Assembly: GCA_003550325.1 (NCBI GenBank)
Contig: QKWP01000643.1
Coordinates: 43,853-107,852 of the forward strand
DNA: 64,000 nt
Origin: Gigaspora rosea
Lineage: Eukaryota > Glomeromycota > Glomeromycetes > Diversisporales > Gigasporaceae
Direction: 5' to 3'
Positions 34,137 through 47,464 of this stretch are shown here, piece by piece. Positions within the stretch are counted from its first letter, which is position 1. Each line of letters starts with the position of its first letter. Both the position numbers and the translations under genes were made by a program. Under the pieces are notes generated by a model. That model ran no database searches, was not told the DNA's origin, and worked only from the letters and a program-made list of their open reading frames with translations.

Positions 34137-35500
34137 TATTTTAGGATTAGGAAACTAAGCTGGATCAGTAGATCTGTAATCTGGATCGCGCATTAGACTA
34201 ATTTTTCAAAATAGTTCAAAATAGTTTGACGATGTTTAAATTCTGTACTACAAGATAAGATTAGATCTTTTGTTTATAATTAAATCTTTTATTTTGTTTT
34301 TCACTTTTTAATCAAAAGATATTGTTATCTTATATCCACTTCTTCAAAGATATTAGGTAACTAGAGCGATCTTAGACAGTGAACACTTTGTGTAACCTCA
34401 CTTTGTTACTGTGATATATCTAAGTCGGAAGGCGTTTTTTTAATAAAACTTAACAAAGAAGATTTAAGGCAATTTGCAATTACGAAAGAGGCTACAATTA
34501 GAAGTATATGAGGATACTAATAATTGTTTAATTTGTGTAGTTAATAGTTGTTTTTATTAGTGAAAGAGTATGAAGACTCGATTTTGAACTTGGGGTCCAC
34601 ATCGGCTGCTTTTATACATTTTGTTTTTTCACAAATGTAACAGACTATATCTACTACATGTGTAATATATGTTATATCTACTACTAATAAAATATATAGT
34701 ATATGTAATAGAAATGTAATATATAAAATAAATAATATATGTATAATAAATGAAATATATAAAATATATGCTATAAATATGATATGTTTTAGAAGTAATA
34801 CATGTAAAGACATTCGCGCAGAAGGTCCTCAGCCAATCAGATTGCAGATCCTATATTGATTGTTAATTGGTTCCGATCTTATTATCCAGTGATCGTATCG
34901 GGATGATTTATAGCTCGTTAGAACCGTCTCAATGAGCTGAATCGAATGGTGGTCGTTTCATTCAATTTGGATCAGCGGATCAAAAGTTATGATCACTTTT
35001 GTGTAATTTCTATAGGTCAACAATATATAACGATTAACAGATCTTTAATGATTACATACCCATCACAAAAATTCCAACCCAAATCACTGAGTAAAAAAAA
35101 AAACAAAAATAAATTTTTAAAAAATTTCTTATGCCCATCTAATTCATAATGTGTCCTAGATCGTAAAAATATATTTCACAAAATAAAAAAAAACTTAAAA
35201 AAAAAAAGTCTGTTTCGACCTATTTTTATCCCTCTCTTCCTTTTACCCCTCTTTCCCTTTTACCTCTCTTTACATTTTACTCTTTCTCCCTTTCTCTCTC
35301 TTTTTTTTTTAATATTTAAATATATTTGAAATATTTTAGGACTTTCAAGCTAGATCAGTTGATCACTAGTTGATCTGTAACCTGGATCATATCAAGGATG
35401 CGCTTGACTAATATTTTCAATGTTTCGATGATTTTTGATGATTGTACTACAAGATCAGATTAGATCTTTGTTTATTTTTTTTGCTTATAATTTAACTCTT
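34137..35500. repeat. Dispersed repeat pair, ~165 bp
   Basis: The segment at 34137-34300 (AAACTAAGCTGGATCAGTAG, GTACTACAAGATAAGATTAG) recurs at about 35330-35500 (CAAGCTAGATCAGTTGATC, GTACTACAAGATCAGATTAG). Between them lie low-complexity frames (34541-34813, 34946-35149) that are not considered genes. Confidence 0.6.
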
Positions 35501-35629
35501 CTATCAATTTTATATTGTTTTTTCATTTTTCATTTGTTTTTTTTGGGTTTGTTTTATTTTTTTAGGTTTGTTTTGTTTTTTTTTATTTTTATTTTTTTTT
35601 ATTTTTTAATTTTTTTTAATTTTTTTCTA

Positions 35630-36475
35630 CACTTTACCACTAGCACTTTGCAAAAAATCCAACAACTGTTCAGCACTTTGCACAAACCAACTTAGCCTTT
35701 CGACACTTTGCAAAAACACAACTAATTTTTTTAGCAATTATAAATTTCAAGAACACAAGTTTTCACAAGTTTTCGCAAGTTATTGCAAGGTTTTGCTTTA
35801 TTTATTTTTTTGCTTCATGTTTCTTGTTTTTGTTTTTTATTTTTATTAATTTATTTTATTCTGGCACTTTGCGAAAACCTTTAATGATTTCTGAATTGCA
35901 AAATCACGAACTTTTACTTCAGAGAAATGGAGATTTGGGCTTTGTTTTATTTTTTTATTTAGTTTGCTTACATTTTGTTTTTTGTTTGTTTTCTTTTTTT
36001 TTTACTTATTTTTTTAATTTTATTTTACTTTATTAATCCTTTACTTCTTTTGGAACTTTGCAAGAAAACGACTTGACTTTCCAGCACTTTACAAAAACAC
36101 CAATGCTAACGTCTCTAGCACTTTGCAAGAAGTCACAATATGAATATGAATGAATATAATCGAATATAAGCGAATATGAGCAAATATAAGCAAATATAAT
36201 TGTTTATTTTTTCGTTTTTGTTATTTTTGTTATTTTTCGGTTTTGTTTTTTGTTTGTTTTTTACTTATTTTTTTTATTTTATTTTATTTATTCTTTACTT
36301 TTTTCAGAACTTTACAAGAAAACAACCTGACTTTTCCAGCACTTTACAAGAACACTAATTCTAAGTTTTTCCAGCACTTTGCAAGAAGTAGTGAATATAA
36401 ACAAAAATAAGTGAATATGAGTGAATATAAGCGAATATAAGTGAATATGAGTAAATATTAGGAATATAATAGTTT
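35630..36475. repeat. Interspersed CACTTTGCAAAAA and GAATATAAG repeats
   Basis: (A)GCACTTTGCAA(A/G)AA occurs about nine times between 35638 and 36390, separated by T-rich stretches. Two clusters of GTGAATATAAGC/GAATATGAGC units lie at 36137-36205 and 36395-36470. T-rich open frames here (35435-35695, 35824-36036) encode Phe-rich nonsense. Confidence 0.7.
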
Positions 36476-37061
36476 ATTTTTTATAGCAAACTGTGAGGTG
36501 AGCGAAAATAAGTGTTTAGAGTAGTTTTTTGTATATAGCAATAGAATTAGATATGACGAAGTGCGAAAGTATTTAAAATAATATGTAATAATGTAAAATA
36601 ATACTGAAAAGAATGTAATAATTAAAATATAATATATAATAAAATATGTAATATTGTTTAAAAATTTTTAAATATAATTAAAATATAATAATAAATAAAA
36701 AATATAAAATTTTATATTCAAATCATTCAACTCTTTCTGACGATTATCTGTACCAAAATGTTACAGAAAAGAAATTTTGTTTAAAAAAATTACACTAGAT
36801 AACAAGCCTAGATTGACTAAGCAAAGAAGTGCATTACTAAAAATAAGCAGTAGTTTAGTATTAGCTCTAGACTTAAAGATATAAACTCGTAGAGTCTTGC
36901 ATAGTTTTTTACTTTTAGAAAAATTTATAAAAACTTTTTTGGGAAAATTAGCTTAACCCTGTCTGCAGATCGTTGGTAACTGATCGCTAAAACAAACAAA
37001 CAAATATTAGATGATCAAGTAAACAAACAAAACTCGTGTATAAAATTGATAAACAAATCAC

Positions 37062-38470
37062 GTGACAAAAAACAGAATTGAAACAACGATACAAAATTTT
37101 CTAGAATTTTTCAGCCAAACTATATATACGTATCTTTTCCAAAAAATGGGGTTGGAAGTGAAATACCAAAACTTATTCCTTAAGGAACAGAAATCGCAGG
37201 AAATCATCCTTAATGAGTTTGAAAGTAGAGTACTTAAGAAAGACAAGCATATAGCGAATCTTAGGACTGAAAAGGATGGAAATCGTCTACAGAATTAGAC
37301 AATTGCTGGACATGTATAGATGGATAGAACAGAAAAAAGTAAGAGAAATGTTAGCATTGGAGAAAGAGAATCAATTTGTAGAAATGGAAATTGAAAACAA
37401 TAAAAAGGAAAAGGAGATTATCTTCAGCCTAAAAAATCCTTACAGGAGAATACCTGAAGTAAAACACAAGAAAACAGTATTGTCACGAAAGGAGATAATG
37501 TTAGATTTAGAATGCGGCACTATGGACTATGAAACTGAAGAATTGGAAGAAATTTTGAAGGAAAAAGTCTCACAAAAGAAGAGACAGAGAGAAGAAATAC
37601 TAGAGGATAAAGTTCAATTAATGGAGTAACAAGACTAATAGAGAAAAATATACAAGAGAACATTTTAATGAAAGAGGAATTTGAACTAAATGAGCTAAAA
37701 GATGAATGCATATTGACTGCGCAATCCAAAGCTCCAAGAAAGTTGACACACTAGACAATAAAATGAAACCCAACAAAGATAGTATGAATTCATCACAAAC
37801 AAAGATAGTTAAAGGTTGTTCTAATGTCAATAAAAGTTTTAATCAAAATACATATATGCAAAAAACGCCAATTTTGAGTACAAAAGTAAAACCTAGAATC
37901 TAATTAACCTTATTGGATCTGCCAAGAAATGCAAGAGCAAGACTGATAAAAAGATGATTAAGCCCATTTGGACTGGCATTAGTAAAAGAAAATATGCCTT
38001 TTGGAAAAAATGAAGCAATCTATATTAAATTAGTTTTACATAATAAGACCAAAAGGATCTCTTAGAGAAAATGAGGGCAATACACTTTGATAAAGGAAAG
38101 GTTGTTCATTTGACACACAGAAGGTTTGACACAGACACATTCATGAGCAGGAGTGCTTATAAGCAATCGTTAAAAATGTACCAAAAGTAGCAGTGGAATC
38201 TGCTTTATTAAAACAAATGAAGAGGTTTAATGCAAAGGCAGTATATATATTGGCAAATAGCAATGGAAATCAAAGAGGTTGAGCAACAGTTTATTTTGAA
38301 ATAGCAAAAGATCTGGAAAATGCTTTGAAGAGAACAGCATACTACTATAGCACTAAAATGACTTGGGAAACTAACATAGAAGCATCTGACAATAGAAGAA
38401 GGCAAGAACATAAATATATGGGCTTGGTACTGCAAAAAGAAGGTAAATTGACAATTTTTCAAAAAATAAT
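37062..38470 (+). pseudogene. LINE ORF1 remnant (coiled-coil protein)
   Basis: Successive overlapping frames (37062-37298, 37276-37629, 37706-37903) encode a Lys/Glu-rich, heptad-like protein: EEILKEKVSQKKRQREEI is typical. A later conserved-looking LDLPRNARARLIKR and PFGKNEAIYIKLV at 37911-38040 is broken by stops. ORF1 proteins of LINEs bind element RNA and often trimerise through coiled coils; the role here is inferred from position upstream of the endonuclease. No RNA-binding motif could be confirmed. The end is disrupted by a foldback insertion and probably resumes at 40190. Confidence 0.6.
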
Positions 38471-38593
38471 TTTTTTATACAAATCAATTTAAAATACGAT
38501 TTGTAACATTTTTTATTTAAAACACAAAAACAGTTATGTTAATAAAATTTTGTAGTATAGTTCTTTAAAGTTGGTATTTTCTTATAATTTATG

Positions 38594-40002
38594 AGTACTG
38601 CTATTTACACTATGGTTTTTGCTATTTGCACTATGGATTTTGTGTAACAGTAGATCATCAATCAACATTTTCTATTTGCACCATGGTAATATATGTTGCA
38701 CCAATAAAAACTCGCCTTTTTTGTAGATTAATAGTTATTTCGCGCTGTTAATGTCATGTAACGTTATACAAATCTTGTTTTGGTAATCTAGTAAGCCTGC
38801 TAACCTAATTTTATAATGCGGGCCAACCCTAACCCTAATTTTATAATGCGAGCCAACCCTAACCCTAATTTTTTAAGGACTTAAAAAATTAGGGTAAGGG
38901 TTGGCCCGCATTATAAAATTAGGGTTAGGATTGGCACACATTATAAAATTAGGTTAGCAGGCCTACTAGATTAAGTAACCAAAATAAGACTTGTGTAATG
39001 TTACATGATATTAATGGCGCGAATAACTATTTAATCTACAAAAAAAGGCGAGTTTTTATTGTTGCAACATGAATATAGCCCAAGGTTACATAAAATTGCA
39101 AAAATCCGGCCAGCATTATGTTAAGGCCTTAAAAAATTAGGGTAAGGGTTTGCTCGCATTATAAATTTAGGGTTAGGGTTGACCCGCATTAGATTAGGCT
39201 ACCAAAAGAAGATTTGTGTAATATTACACAACATTAACGGCGCCGATAACTGTTAATCTACAAAATAGGCGAGTTTTATTGGTGCAACATATATTACCAT
39301 GGTTAGGGATGCGGGTTATACCTATACCGTATTATACTACTTGTATTATACAAGTATTATATGAGTATTATACACAGAGATTTAGGTATAATACCAATAA
39401 TAGAACTGGATTAGCCAATTAAATTGCTTTATCTGCAATTCCGAAGTTTCCCTTAGAAAAATTCTGAAAAATTCCAAACAATATATATAATGCATTACGG
39501 CGTATTTATGAAATTAAGCTAAAATTCAGTCACTAAATCTGAGTATTTGGTCCCCAATTTTACATTTTAGTTACCAAATGACATATAAATAAATCAATGT
39601 TAAACCTCGAAAAAGTTTTTTGGACCTCTGATCTTGATTGATAATAAGTTTAGCTCATCTTCCCACGTGCTAACCTATCTTATTCATCTTATTAAACAGA
39701 AATTTATTATAATGACGCACCTTCACTTGGGGATAGTAGTTATTTCAGTCAAAAATCATTATTGTTTACTTAGTGGTCAAAACTTTCAAATTTTGGGTAT
39801 TTTATAAATTCCTGTAATGGGTAGCTATACTACGCTATACCATATTATACGGTATTATACCTAGTATTATACTACTATTTTCTATTATACCAGTATAATC
39901 GCATCCCTAACCATGGTGCAAATAGAAATTGTTGATTGATAATCTACTGTTACACGCAATTCATGGTGCAAATAGCAAAAACCATGGTGTAAATAGCAGT
40001 AC
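38594..40002. mobile_element. Large foldback (palindromic) element
   Basis: The outer arms 38594-38685 and 39918-40002 are near-perfect complements (GTACTGCTATTTACACTATG / CATGGTGTAAATAGCAGTAC). The inner arms carry ACTCGCCTTTTTTGTAGATT and its complement, twice on the right side (about 39055 and 39260), so the right arm is partly duplicated. The centre holds inverted CCAACCCTAACCCTAATTTT and AATTAGGGTTAGGG repeats (38826-38935, 39135-39180). The right arm is split by a hAT-type MITE. The whole lies within the LINE. Confidence 0.85.
39304..39909. mobile_element. 606-bp hAT-type MITE nested in palindrome
   Basis: The ends are TAGGGATGCGGGTTATACC and GGTATAATCGCATCCCTA-like sequence. The palindromic 8-bp duplication ACCATGGT lies on both sides (39296-39303, 39910-39917). 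Subterminal ATTATAC repeats are numerous. Removing it restores the continuous right arm of the surrounding foldback. Confidence 0.9.
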
Positions 40003-40019
40003 CCTAATTTATACATATT

Positions 40020-40186
40020 GGCTAATCCAAAGAATTGCTGATATCTCTTGATTTATTGACTCATTTTGAATAATTTAGCTATTAAAATGTTCATCTCATT
40101 GTGACGAACATTTTGATAGCTAAAACATTCAAAACAAACCAGTAAATCAAGAAATATCAGCAATTTTTTGGAATAGGCCATATGAA
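40020..40186. mobile_element. 167-bp foldback MITE
   Basis: GGCTAATCCAAAGAATTGCT then GATATCTCTTGATTTA is mirrored by AAATCAAGAAATATCAGC then AATTTTTTGGAATAGGCC. The arms meet at AAAATGTTCATCTC / GACGAACATTTT. It lies between the 1.4 kb palindrome and resumed LINE sequence. Confidence 0.75.
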
Positions 40187-40856
40187 CATAAAAATTGATT
40201 TTCTGAAGATTTCTTGTTTTGTCGATTTACTCCTTTTTGTAGCACCAAGCCCATATGTCCAAACGTATACAGGAGGATAATCTGAACGAAATTTTTTTGT
40301 ACAAAGAAATAAAGATGCTCTGAAGAAAATGTCATTAACAGATATTAGTAATAGTATTAATAGAAAAAACGATAACAGAAACAACAGGAAACAGACGAGA
40401 TTTTCAACAAAAATATGGCCAAAACAATCAGATAAGATCTCAGAAACACGAAGAGGAGCACCCTAACATAGGAATGTTTGAGGAAATTCTAAAAAGACTA
40501 GCTAGAATAGAAGAAAGGTATAAAAGTGTAAAGCAGGCATAGCCTGCTCTTCGCTACTAGAATGATACTCTAGGTGTCTCAAAGAGAAAAGTGAAGATCC
40601 TGTACCCTTCTAAAAGCAAAACACTAATAGCACAAGTTAATATAGCATTATCTCAAAAAAAAACACACAAGGAGGGTTCCAAAATAGATAGGTTTTCTTA
40701 AAAAAGAATATAAAGTTTTCAAAAATCAAAAGGAATTTAGGCCAATACTCTAAAAGCAGTAGGGAAAGCTCTGGTATAGGTAGGCTAGAGTCCGACAAGG
40801 TAGGGACTGCCAGTATTTTGAAGTGATTTAAAGATGAAGAATAAATTATATTTAAA

Positions 40857-43800
40857 GTATCAAGTCACAATATTAATGGAATCAAAAATTTAAATAGACA
40901 CAAGTTAGAAATACTTGAAAAATGGATGGAAACAAGTGACTATACGGTTATAGAACTTGTTGAAACAAATGTTTTAGCTAAAGAAGGTTATTTCCTAACA
41001 AAGAATTTGGAGAATTACAAAGGGTTTTGGTCAAGCAGTGATGTAAATAAAAAAAAGGGTTCAGGAGTTGGTTTTCTCATGAGAGAGGATTGGAAAAACA
41101 TTTAGGTCAAATAGTTAGATATAGTGAATTTATGATCAAAGTAGCTTTTTATTTTAGACAACTAGAAATAATTGTTATTACGGTTTATTTACCTCCGAAT
41201 GATAAAGATAAAATCAAACGGGTTTAACAGGAAATCATCAAGAGGTACATGAAGAGAACAGCCAAAACATAGTTTATTATAATGGGCAATTTCAACCATG
41301 TTTTGGATTCTGTATTAGACAAATGGAGGTCAACAGAAAGTCTGTGCAAAAAAAGACTACCCCTACATAGCTGGTTGTTAGGTCAAGGTTTTAAAGATGC
41401 TTTTCGCTAGTTGAACTCAATATCAAGGGCATATACTGTGGCCTACCATATTATTGTGGACACTTTTTAAAAATTTGTACAGAGCTAAATATATAAGATA
41501 TTAAGCTAAAAATTAGATTATAAATTCTTTAGATCTATACCTTTTAAATAAAAAAAGTTTAAAAAATTTTATACTACAGTTTTTAAAATAATTAAATTTA
41601 AGTAAAATTTTAGATTTTTAAGTTTGACCGGTTTTTATTGTTGTACAAAATTAATTAAAAAAAAAAAAAAAAAAAAAAAATAAATTTTTAATAAGCTAAT
41701 TGAACTTCAAAAATAAGCAAAAATTATTCAGCATAACAAATTACATATAATCCCAAAATTTTTTAAAATTTTATAAAAATTTAAGGTAGTTATTATTCTA
41801 AATATAAAAATGCAATTTTTAATTCAAAATTATATCAATTATCAAATATAGTAATTTATTACTATATATAGTAATTAACTAAAATTTTTTTGAAAAATTA
41901 TAAAATTTTAATGATATGTGCATTTTGTTATACTAAATAAATTTATTTAAAAAAATTGCTAGTTTATTAATAAAAATTTAAGTTTATCTATTACTATATC
42001 TAGTAATTCTGTTTATTATAAAAACTGTATTAAAATTTAGAAAACCGGTCAAATGCAAAAATTTAAAAATTTACTTAAACTTAATTATTTTAAAAACTAT
42101 AGCATAAAATTTTTTAAACTTTTTTTTATTTAAAAGGTATAGATTTAAAGAATATATAATTTAATTTTTAGCTTGATACCTTATATATTTAGCTCTGTAT
42201 AAATTTTTGAAAAGTGTTAACAATAATATGGTAGACTACCGTACTTGGTCCAACTGTAGATCTAAAACCAGAATCAATCAGATCTGGCTTTCAGAAGGAC
42301 TAACAAATGTGTTATTGAGAGCAGAAATTCATAGCATGGACTATGTCACTTGCAGTGGCCACATACTAATTAACGCGAAAATGCAGGTTGAAGATTTACT
42401 TGGTGGATTAGCATTGCAAAAGTGCGTAAAAAGAAAATCACTAGAACAGTATACGAATATGACAAGGCCACACAAGAGAACTAGCAGGACTATAAAGAAG
42501 ACCTCTACTAGTATTTGTACAAAACCAAGTAATAAACAATTAATCAACGGAACTGCATAGGAAAACTCTAACTAAGAATTGTATATTGGATGAAGCATGG
42601 GATGCAATAGAAAACACCATTATTTATGCGGCAAATAAGAATATTACAAAGAAGAAAATTTATAATTACTCTCAGAATAGAAAGAAAAATGCAAGAGTAC
42701 AAAAAAATATATGCTCAGATATCGTCAAGATTAGCAAAATTTTGAGAAAGACAAAAAACAACTAAATCAAGGTAGAGGTTATAATAACAAAGACCTTAGC
42801 AAAGTGAATCAAATCTTGCATGCAATAAATGAGAAGTATAAAACAAATATACCTTTAGCTCTGCAGGCAATAGACTTATAGTTGAGAGAGAGGGCTTTAA
42901 GGTATTAATAATAATGTGAGTAAAGTATTGGAAGAAGCAAACAAACATTTCCCAAATCAGCTCAAAAGGAGAGAAATCAGAAAGGATAAGATAACCAAGG
43001 AATGTGCTGAGATTTATAGACCAATTGAATCAATTAAAGATAATTGATACTCTCTAGACATATCCAAAGAAGAGTGAGAAGATACTTTGAAAGAAGTTAA
43101 AATGAACTTAGCTCCTGGGCCTCAAAAATTAGTTATACATTAATTAAGAATGCAGATAGCAAGGTCCAGAATATTTTTAGAATTTTTGCAAACAGGTATA
43201 TAATGGAGGCCAAATTCCAGCCAAATAGAAACTGGCTCAATTGTACCCATTTGAAGAATGAGGATTAGGGGCATTGCCTTAACAACATTAGGCCAATAGC
43301 ACTATTAAATCGTTCAGAAAGTGCATTACTAAAGTAATCACAAAGAGGCTTTCAACGATTTTGGTTAAAAGGTCTATTCTTAAAGAAGCAAATTTTGCAG
43401 CACTCCCAGAATCATTGACGGAGTACCCAATACAGCTCATGAATGCAATGTTAGAAGAGATCAAGGAGAAGTCAAAGGAGATTTGGGTCCTGTTCCAGGA
43501 TATGTGAAAAGCATTTGATTCAGTACACATAAATATTAGAGTTAGTCCTCCAAAAAATCAAGGTCCCGAAAAGGACAATTCAGTTCTTTATAAATCTGTT
43601 TGAAAGCAGGAAGTTTAGAGTTATAACAGGTGTGGGTCTTTCTGAAGTGATTACAGTTGAAGATGGAATAGATCAAAAAGAGGTAATCTCTCTTCTAGCA
43701 TGATGCATCTTCTACGATCCTCTTTTGGTAAGGGTTCAAAAGAAAAAATCGGGTTATAATATAGAGGTTCAGGAGCCAATAGATTTATCCAGGAACTCAT

Positions 43801-46410
43801 ACTGCAAACATACATATAGGCAGACAGTTATCGCTTTTGCAGATGACACCTCTTGGATCGCTAAAAATAAAGAAAAATGATTCAAATTCTACATATTGCA
43901 GAAGTATTTTATCAAATTCATAATATTGAGATCAATGGAAGTAAATCCAAGCTACTAGTATAGTATTCTAATTTAAGTAAGGAGGAGAAGTACATCCAAG
44001 TTAATAAGAATATAGTTAGCCCAAAGATAATCAATTCCTCATAAGAATGCTAGGAGTATAGTTAGAAAACAATTTAAAGGAAATTCTAGTTACGAATAGA
44101 GCAAAAGAAATAGTATGGCAGGCTACATTGGCACTTCAAAAAAGAACACCACGCCTAGCCAATATGCTTATATTAATAATATGTTTCTTTTACCAAAGCT
44201 GACATATATGCTTCAGGTTTCTAGATTATTACTGGAGAACCTGAAAAAGATACAACAGCCTTTTCAGAAGCTTGTTAAACACAAAATTGGAGTTAAAAGG
44301 TCCATAGGTAACTTTGTTATCACACACAATTACCTTGGTAGTTGTCAACGCCTTAACTATGAATTGGCAGCTAGGCAAATTGTAGCACTATATAAGCAAG
44401 TGAACCAAGAAGACCCTCAGTCTGGTCTTGCAAGAATTAGAATTAAACAGGGGTACCTTAACGCCAGTCTAACAAAAGAAATAGAAGATAATGCTACTAT
44501 ACAGGATCTGTATAAATCATAGAAAAGTAATTTGTTATATCTGGTTTTACTTAAAGCAAAGAAGCTAGGGCTGAACTTTTATTTTAATAATGAGAAGTGG
44601 AATCTTGCAAGGTCGAGTATCACAATTAGAGATCTGTTAAAAAAGTCAGACATATTGGAACTAACTAAAGAGCTCAAAAAACACAACATCTTTTATCTTC
44701 ATCAAAGGACGGGAAAAGTCTAATATCATAGCAGCAAATCATATTAGCATGGGGTTCTAGTAGAAAAGGAAGAAAAGCAAAATAGTTTGATGTAGTTTAA
44801 GGGAAGTTCTTCAAGACCACAAGGCAAGAGTATTAAAAGGAGAGTTTACAGTTTGCTCTCAGGAAATTCCAAGGATTGCTATGAATCGGAACTCAATTTC
44901 TATAATGATAGACGCAAAGAGTGGATATGGCTTCAAGACAAGGAATATCCAGGTAAAGTGCATGGAGATATCAGAAAAGGAGAGAAAAGAGTTTTTGCAG
45001 AGCATAAGGGTCATAGCATAAATTCAGAAAATAATGAAATATCACTTTTGGAATATACATGCCAAGACGAACAAGGCAACAAGAAGCTCAAGTGTACGAA
45101 ATGGGTATGTAAGGAAAACATTATCATCCAGCTTCTGAGACCGACTCTTAAATCAAACAAAAGAATAGTTCCTGTTTTCAAAGATTTTATAAAAAAAAGA
45201 GATGAAATTAAAAAAGAACTTGCCTTGAAAGCAGGCAAAGAATTGGTGCGATTAAAACTAGTAGAACAAAAAGAACTGGAGATATTGAAGAAGCAGAGAT
45301 TTGAACTGGCTTTAAGGGATTTATTAGATGAACAAATTAGATTCAATCTAGGTCAAGAGAAAAGTGAATTTATTTTTTATATGGATGGTTCATTATTTAA
45401 AAAGAAGGGTATCTCAGCTATAGGTGCAGGTTGGCTACAGACAGATAGCAAAGGGTTAAGAACTGTTTTAGAGGGTTTTGCCAAGCTAGAAAACTGGTCT
45501 TCATCTTCAAAGCCAGAATTAGTAGCTATTTGGCTAGTTTTGTTAATGGTCCCTATTAATAGTTTAGTTTTAATTCATACAGATAGTGCTATCGCAATTG
45601 AATGTAAAAGAGGTGGGAAAAGATACCTAAATGCGATCTTGAGATGGTGTAAAGTTAAGAACTATGCAAGTGAAACAGATTAAATTAGAGCTTATTAAAG
45701 TCAAAAGCCATGACAACAATTTCTGGAATGATAGGGCAAACTTTCTTGCGAAGAACGAAGCCAGACAGGGTATGATAGTAGATATCATATCAGAAACAAA
45801 TGACTGGTTAACATGTAGCCTTAGTTGGAAAAATTACATAGTGAAAACGAGAGTAAGATCTTTTATTAAAAGAGTGCAAAATACCCAAATTGGTGCAGAA
45901 TGGAAGGCCTCAGAATACTTACAAAAGTCTAGAGCGAGAAGAAGATAGTAAGGAGCTGTTTCATTGGCAGTTATTTTGGTCGCACCTAAAGGACAATCAG
46001 AAGTAAAATGTAACTTAATGGCAAGAGGTAAACGTTTAGCGTTTTGGTTAAAAGTTTTGTATAATGAGCTGCTATTATTGTAGGAGTTAGGAAGACAAAG
46101 ACCTGAAATATACAAGGATACTAGTTGTAAACTGTGCAGTGAAAATGCGCCAGAAACTCTAAAACACCTTGCAGTTTGCAAGAGCCTGAGGGCAACATAG
46201 CAAAATATTGAACAGTAGCCTCAGAGGTTGCTTGGAAAGAGCTTATAGTGAAAGAAAAAAATCTGGTAACTTTAAGGAGATTCTTTTTGGTGTGGAGCTC
46301 AGTGATAATAAGAAAGCTTTCTTTAGAGTGCATCTAGCCAAGGGCTGCTCCCAAAAAGTAACTTTAAAGAGTCAGAAACCAGAGGAATCAGATAAAGGAA
46401 TCTTATAATC
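40857..46410 (+). pseudogene. LINE ORF2: AP endonuclease, RT, RNase H
   Basis: Order on the plus strand: AP-endonuclease (40857-41435, resuming at 42242; KGSGVGFLM, VYLPPNDKDK, KTRINQIW); reverse transcriptase (about 42900-44100), with IRPIAL, AFDSVH (43510-43527) and the catalytic FADDTSW (43834-43854); RNase H (45350-45760), with YMDGS, PELVAIW, HTDSA and DRANFLAKNEA supplying the acidic residues; then a C-x2-C-x9-H-x3-C zinc-knuckle-like segment at about 46126-46180. ORF2 nicks target DNA and copies element RNA at the nick; RNase H removes RNA. Many stop codons and frameshifts make it non-functional, though 44853-45683 remains one 276-codon frame. Reverse-strand frames in this region are shadows. 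Confidence 0.85.
41436..42241. mobile_element. 806-bp TIR element inserted in LINE endonuclease
   Basis: Long inverted repeats: CTACCATATTATTGTGGACA near 41442 mirrors TGTTAACAATAATATGGTAG near 42216, and ACAGAGCTAAATATATAAG mirrors CTTATATATTTAGCTCTGT-like sequence. TA flanks both sides (41434-41435, 42242-42243). Joining the flanks with one TA reads AYTWSNC, the expected endonuclease sequence. The terminal motif resembles that of the Tc1-like element at 51.9 kb. Confidence 0.88.
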
Positions 46411-46895
46411 TGCATTAAGATTTTTCTTATTTCAATATGGAATGGTTTTTACAATTCTATTTGGAGAGAAAGATGTACAAGAGTTGCGAAATGGGAGAAA
46501 AGAACAGAAATCACAAGAAGCATGAAAAGGTCTGGTCCTTCGGGCAATGACAAAAAGAAAAATGCTACAGCATTAAGTGGTCCAAAGCAAAGTGTTACTA
46601 GTAAAGAAAATACTAAAGCATCAAGAAGAAAAAAAGTTGACTCTCTTTGGACAAAGGCAATAGAGAAGTATATTAAAAGTAGTTTCAAGCCACTATGGTT
46701 TTGTTATTGACAGAGTTGACACAGAAACCTGGCTTACCCATAAGCCAGTGCGACAGATTGCATCTAGGTATTTGCGAAGCAACCAGATGATGCCTGCTTT
46801 TTATTTGTAGTATAGTAAATTTGTAATATTGTATTAAGTATTATAATAGTATTATATAAAATAAAGCACTGATGAGACTGTCAAAGCCAAAAAAA

Positions 46896-47460
46896 AATTT
46901 CTATATTAAATTGCAAAACCGCGCGAAATATTGCAAAAACTGTAAAAAAGCATGATTATATGAATATGTATATTGTTTATTTATTTTTTAAAAAATTTTG
47001 AAAATTTGCGAAAATTTGCAAATATTGCGAAACAATGTGAAAATATCAAAATATTACCTCCTGCATGCATTAGTTTATTGATCTGCATAAATACGTGACT
47101 CCTGTAGGGAGGGTAATTTGCATTTTTTTATTTGCCATATATTTCGAAATATTTCGAAATAATAACCGTAATATTACTATAATATAGTGTAATATATTAT
47201 GTAATTTACTGCATTGATCATAAGATTTTTGTAATATTACGAGCTGTAATATCTTATATAAGATTACATATATATAATTCGCTGATAATGTAATTTATAT
47301 TAAGTGTTATATATTTTATTAATACAAATTCTCCTTTTTTCGCGAATTGTCAATTAAATAAACTTATTTAGAAGATCAAAATATATCTATAATAAAATTT
47401 TTAGCAAGATTGGAAAACATTTTATTGTTTAACTTTTAACTTTTATATATGGAACAAAGA
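46896..47460. other. AT-rich DNA with GCGAAATATT-type repeats
   Basis: Repeats of GCGAAAATTTGC / GCGAAATATTGC (46918-47040) and ATTTCGAAATA (47148). No gene. Confidence 0.5.
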
Positions 47461-47464
47461 ATAC

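Larger units (their letters stand above)
36725..46895 (+). mobile_element. LINE retrotransposon, full-length but decayed and interrupted
   Basis: A non-LTR element. The 5' end (TGACGATTATCTGTACCAAA) matches the starts of the short derivatives at 24.8 and 27.7 kb. Then come an ORF1 remnant, ORF2 with AP-endonuclease, reverse transcriptase and RNase H, a C-x2-C-x9-H-x3-C motif, and a 3' end GAGACTGTCAAAG with poly-A at 46890. About 2.4 kb of its span is later insertions: a 1.4 kb palindrome, a 167-bp foldback and an 806-bp TIR element. Multiple in-frame stops (TAG/TAA) and frameshifts throughout mean it is dead. Confidence 0.85.

Noticed and set aside
34541..34813. 90-codon Ile/Tyr-rich membrane-like frame
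   Set aside because: Encoded by a TATATGTAATA-type repeat; composition alone explains it.
45011..45346. 111-codon minus-strand frame
   Set aside because: Antisense shadow of the LINE ORF2 region just upstream of RNase H.
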